35,403 nucleotides of DNA from Bacteroidota bacterium (GTDB lineage Bacteria; Bacteroidota; Bacteroidia; Sphingobacteriales; Sphingobacteriaceae), in assembly GCA_013286565.1 (NCBI GenBank), contig JABDFM010000031.1, positions 1 to 35,403 on the forward strand, given 5' to 3'. This document shows, piece by piece, positions 34,975 through 35,403 of the stretch; positions within the stretch are counted from its first letter, which is position 1; each line of letters begins with the position of its first letter. A program made the translations under genes and the position numbers. The notes under the pieces are model-generated. The model did no database searches. It was not told where the DNA came from and worked only from the letters and a program-made list of their open reading frames with translations.

Positions 34975-35403
34975 ATGAAGTTTCAAAGAAGCTCCGTGAT
35001 AAAATATCTGATACCATGCTTATTGTTGGTTACGGGAACTGTTTCGGCACAAAAAGTAACCAAATATGATGATAGCCTGGTAGTTAGTACAGGTGGGTCG
35101 TCGGTATCGGTGAATTATAAAACGGGGCGTTTGAATTATCACTTCGGCAATGGTGTTGTACTGAGCAACACCATTGCTTATGTAAATGAGCTTTCAGCCG
35201 GTTATCTCCCTACCTCGGCTTGCGAAACACACCAGGCGTCAACCGATGAATTTAATAACGAAAGCGGCAAAGGTGTCCGGATCGTTATCAGGCATTCAGG
35301 TAATGCCGCGGGTATTACATTAACGCAGCAGGTGTTACTATATCAGGATCATCCTTATCTGCTTGTCAATCTTACAGCCGAAAAAAGCGATGATGCAATA
35401 GAG
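34975..35403 (+). CDS. Exported protein, N-terminal part; possible glycoside hydrolase (cut by window edge)
   Basis: The first 143 residues of a protein that runs off the right edge. It begins with a signal peptide (MKFQRSSVIKYLIPCLLLVTGTVSAQ). The following part is rich in beta-strands: VSVNYKTGRLNYHFGNG, VLSNTIAYVNEL, GVRIVIRHSGNAAGITLTQQVLLYQDHPYLLVNLTAE. Such an N-terminal beta-sandwich is seen in GH36-like alpha-galactosidases and other glycosidases, but the catalytic domain is outside the window. It is 19 bp after the susD-like gene and so is part of the second PUL. The gene is certain to be coding; its enzyme class is a guess. Confidence 0.75.
   Translation, partial: MKFQRSSVIKYLIPCLLLVTGTVSAQKVTKYDDSLVVSTGGSSVSVNYKTGRLNYHFGNGVVLSNTIAYVNELSAGYLPTSACETHQASTDEFNNESGKGVRIVIRHSGNAAGITLTQQVLLYQDHPYLLVNLTAEKSDDAIE

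Overview
The window comes from a Bacteroidota chromosome, most likely a soil or plant-associated member of the Sphingobacteriaceae (Mucilaginibacter/Pedobacter type). The support is a SusC/SusD pair, outer-membrane lipoproteins with Bacteroidota-style lipoboxes, weak or absent Shine-Dalgarno sites, promoter boxes of the TAnnTTTG type, and many polysaccharide-degrading enzymes. The genus is inferred from gene content and was not tested.

Region 1 (1-2660): the end of an atypical SDR protein, a TrmO-like tRNA methyltransferase, and a leftward redox module of MarR regulator, ferredoxin-NADP reductase type 2 and [2Fe-2S] ferredoxin. A 17-bp palindrome overlaps the marR start codon and looks like an autoregulatory operator.

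Region 2 (2776-19940): a large rightward alpha-glucan cluster. Two exported GH13 enzymes (SusA-like neopullulanase and a second alpha-amylase) would make maltose and short oligosaccharides in the periplasm. A 12-TM SLC45/sucrose-transporter-like MFS carrier would import them. In the cytoplasm, maltose phosphorylase plus beta-phosphoglucomutase and a GH31 alpha-glucosidase lead to glycolysis. Maltokinase, GlgE and GlgB lead to glycogen. The GlgE route has no trehalose synthase in the window, so maltose seems to enter it directly. GlgB carries a lysine/alanine-rich N-terminal tail. Two small genes end the run.

Region 3 (19941-25957): a 245-bp nested palindromic element; an S33-type lipoprotein peptidase; a leftward glycolytic operon pfkA - BadF/NAGK-like kinase - gap, in which the kinase homologue has lost its phosphate-1 loop; a divergent Nudix-winged-helix regulator; and an intact paralogue of the kinase. 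Two of the convergent gene pairs meet at strong hairpins, one built from heptamer repeats.

Region 4 (25958-26436): a regulatory region with palindromes, a tRNA-Arg(UCU) gene and its strong terminator.

Region 5 (26437-35403): a second polysaccharide-utilisation locus: GH95 glycosidase, AraC-type regulator, SusC, SusD and the start of another exported protein that is probably a glycoside hydrolase. GH95 suggests an L-fucose- or L-galactose-containing plant glycan.

No CRISPR array, transposase, integrase or rRNA was seen. All family calls are from reading motifs by eye; no database search was run.
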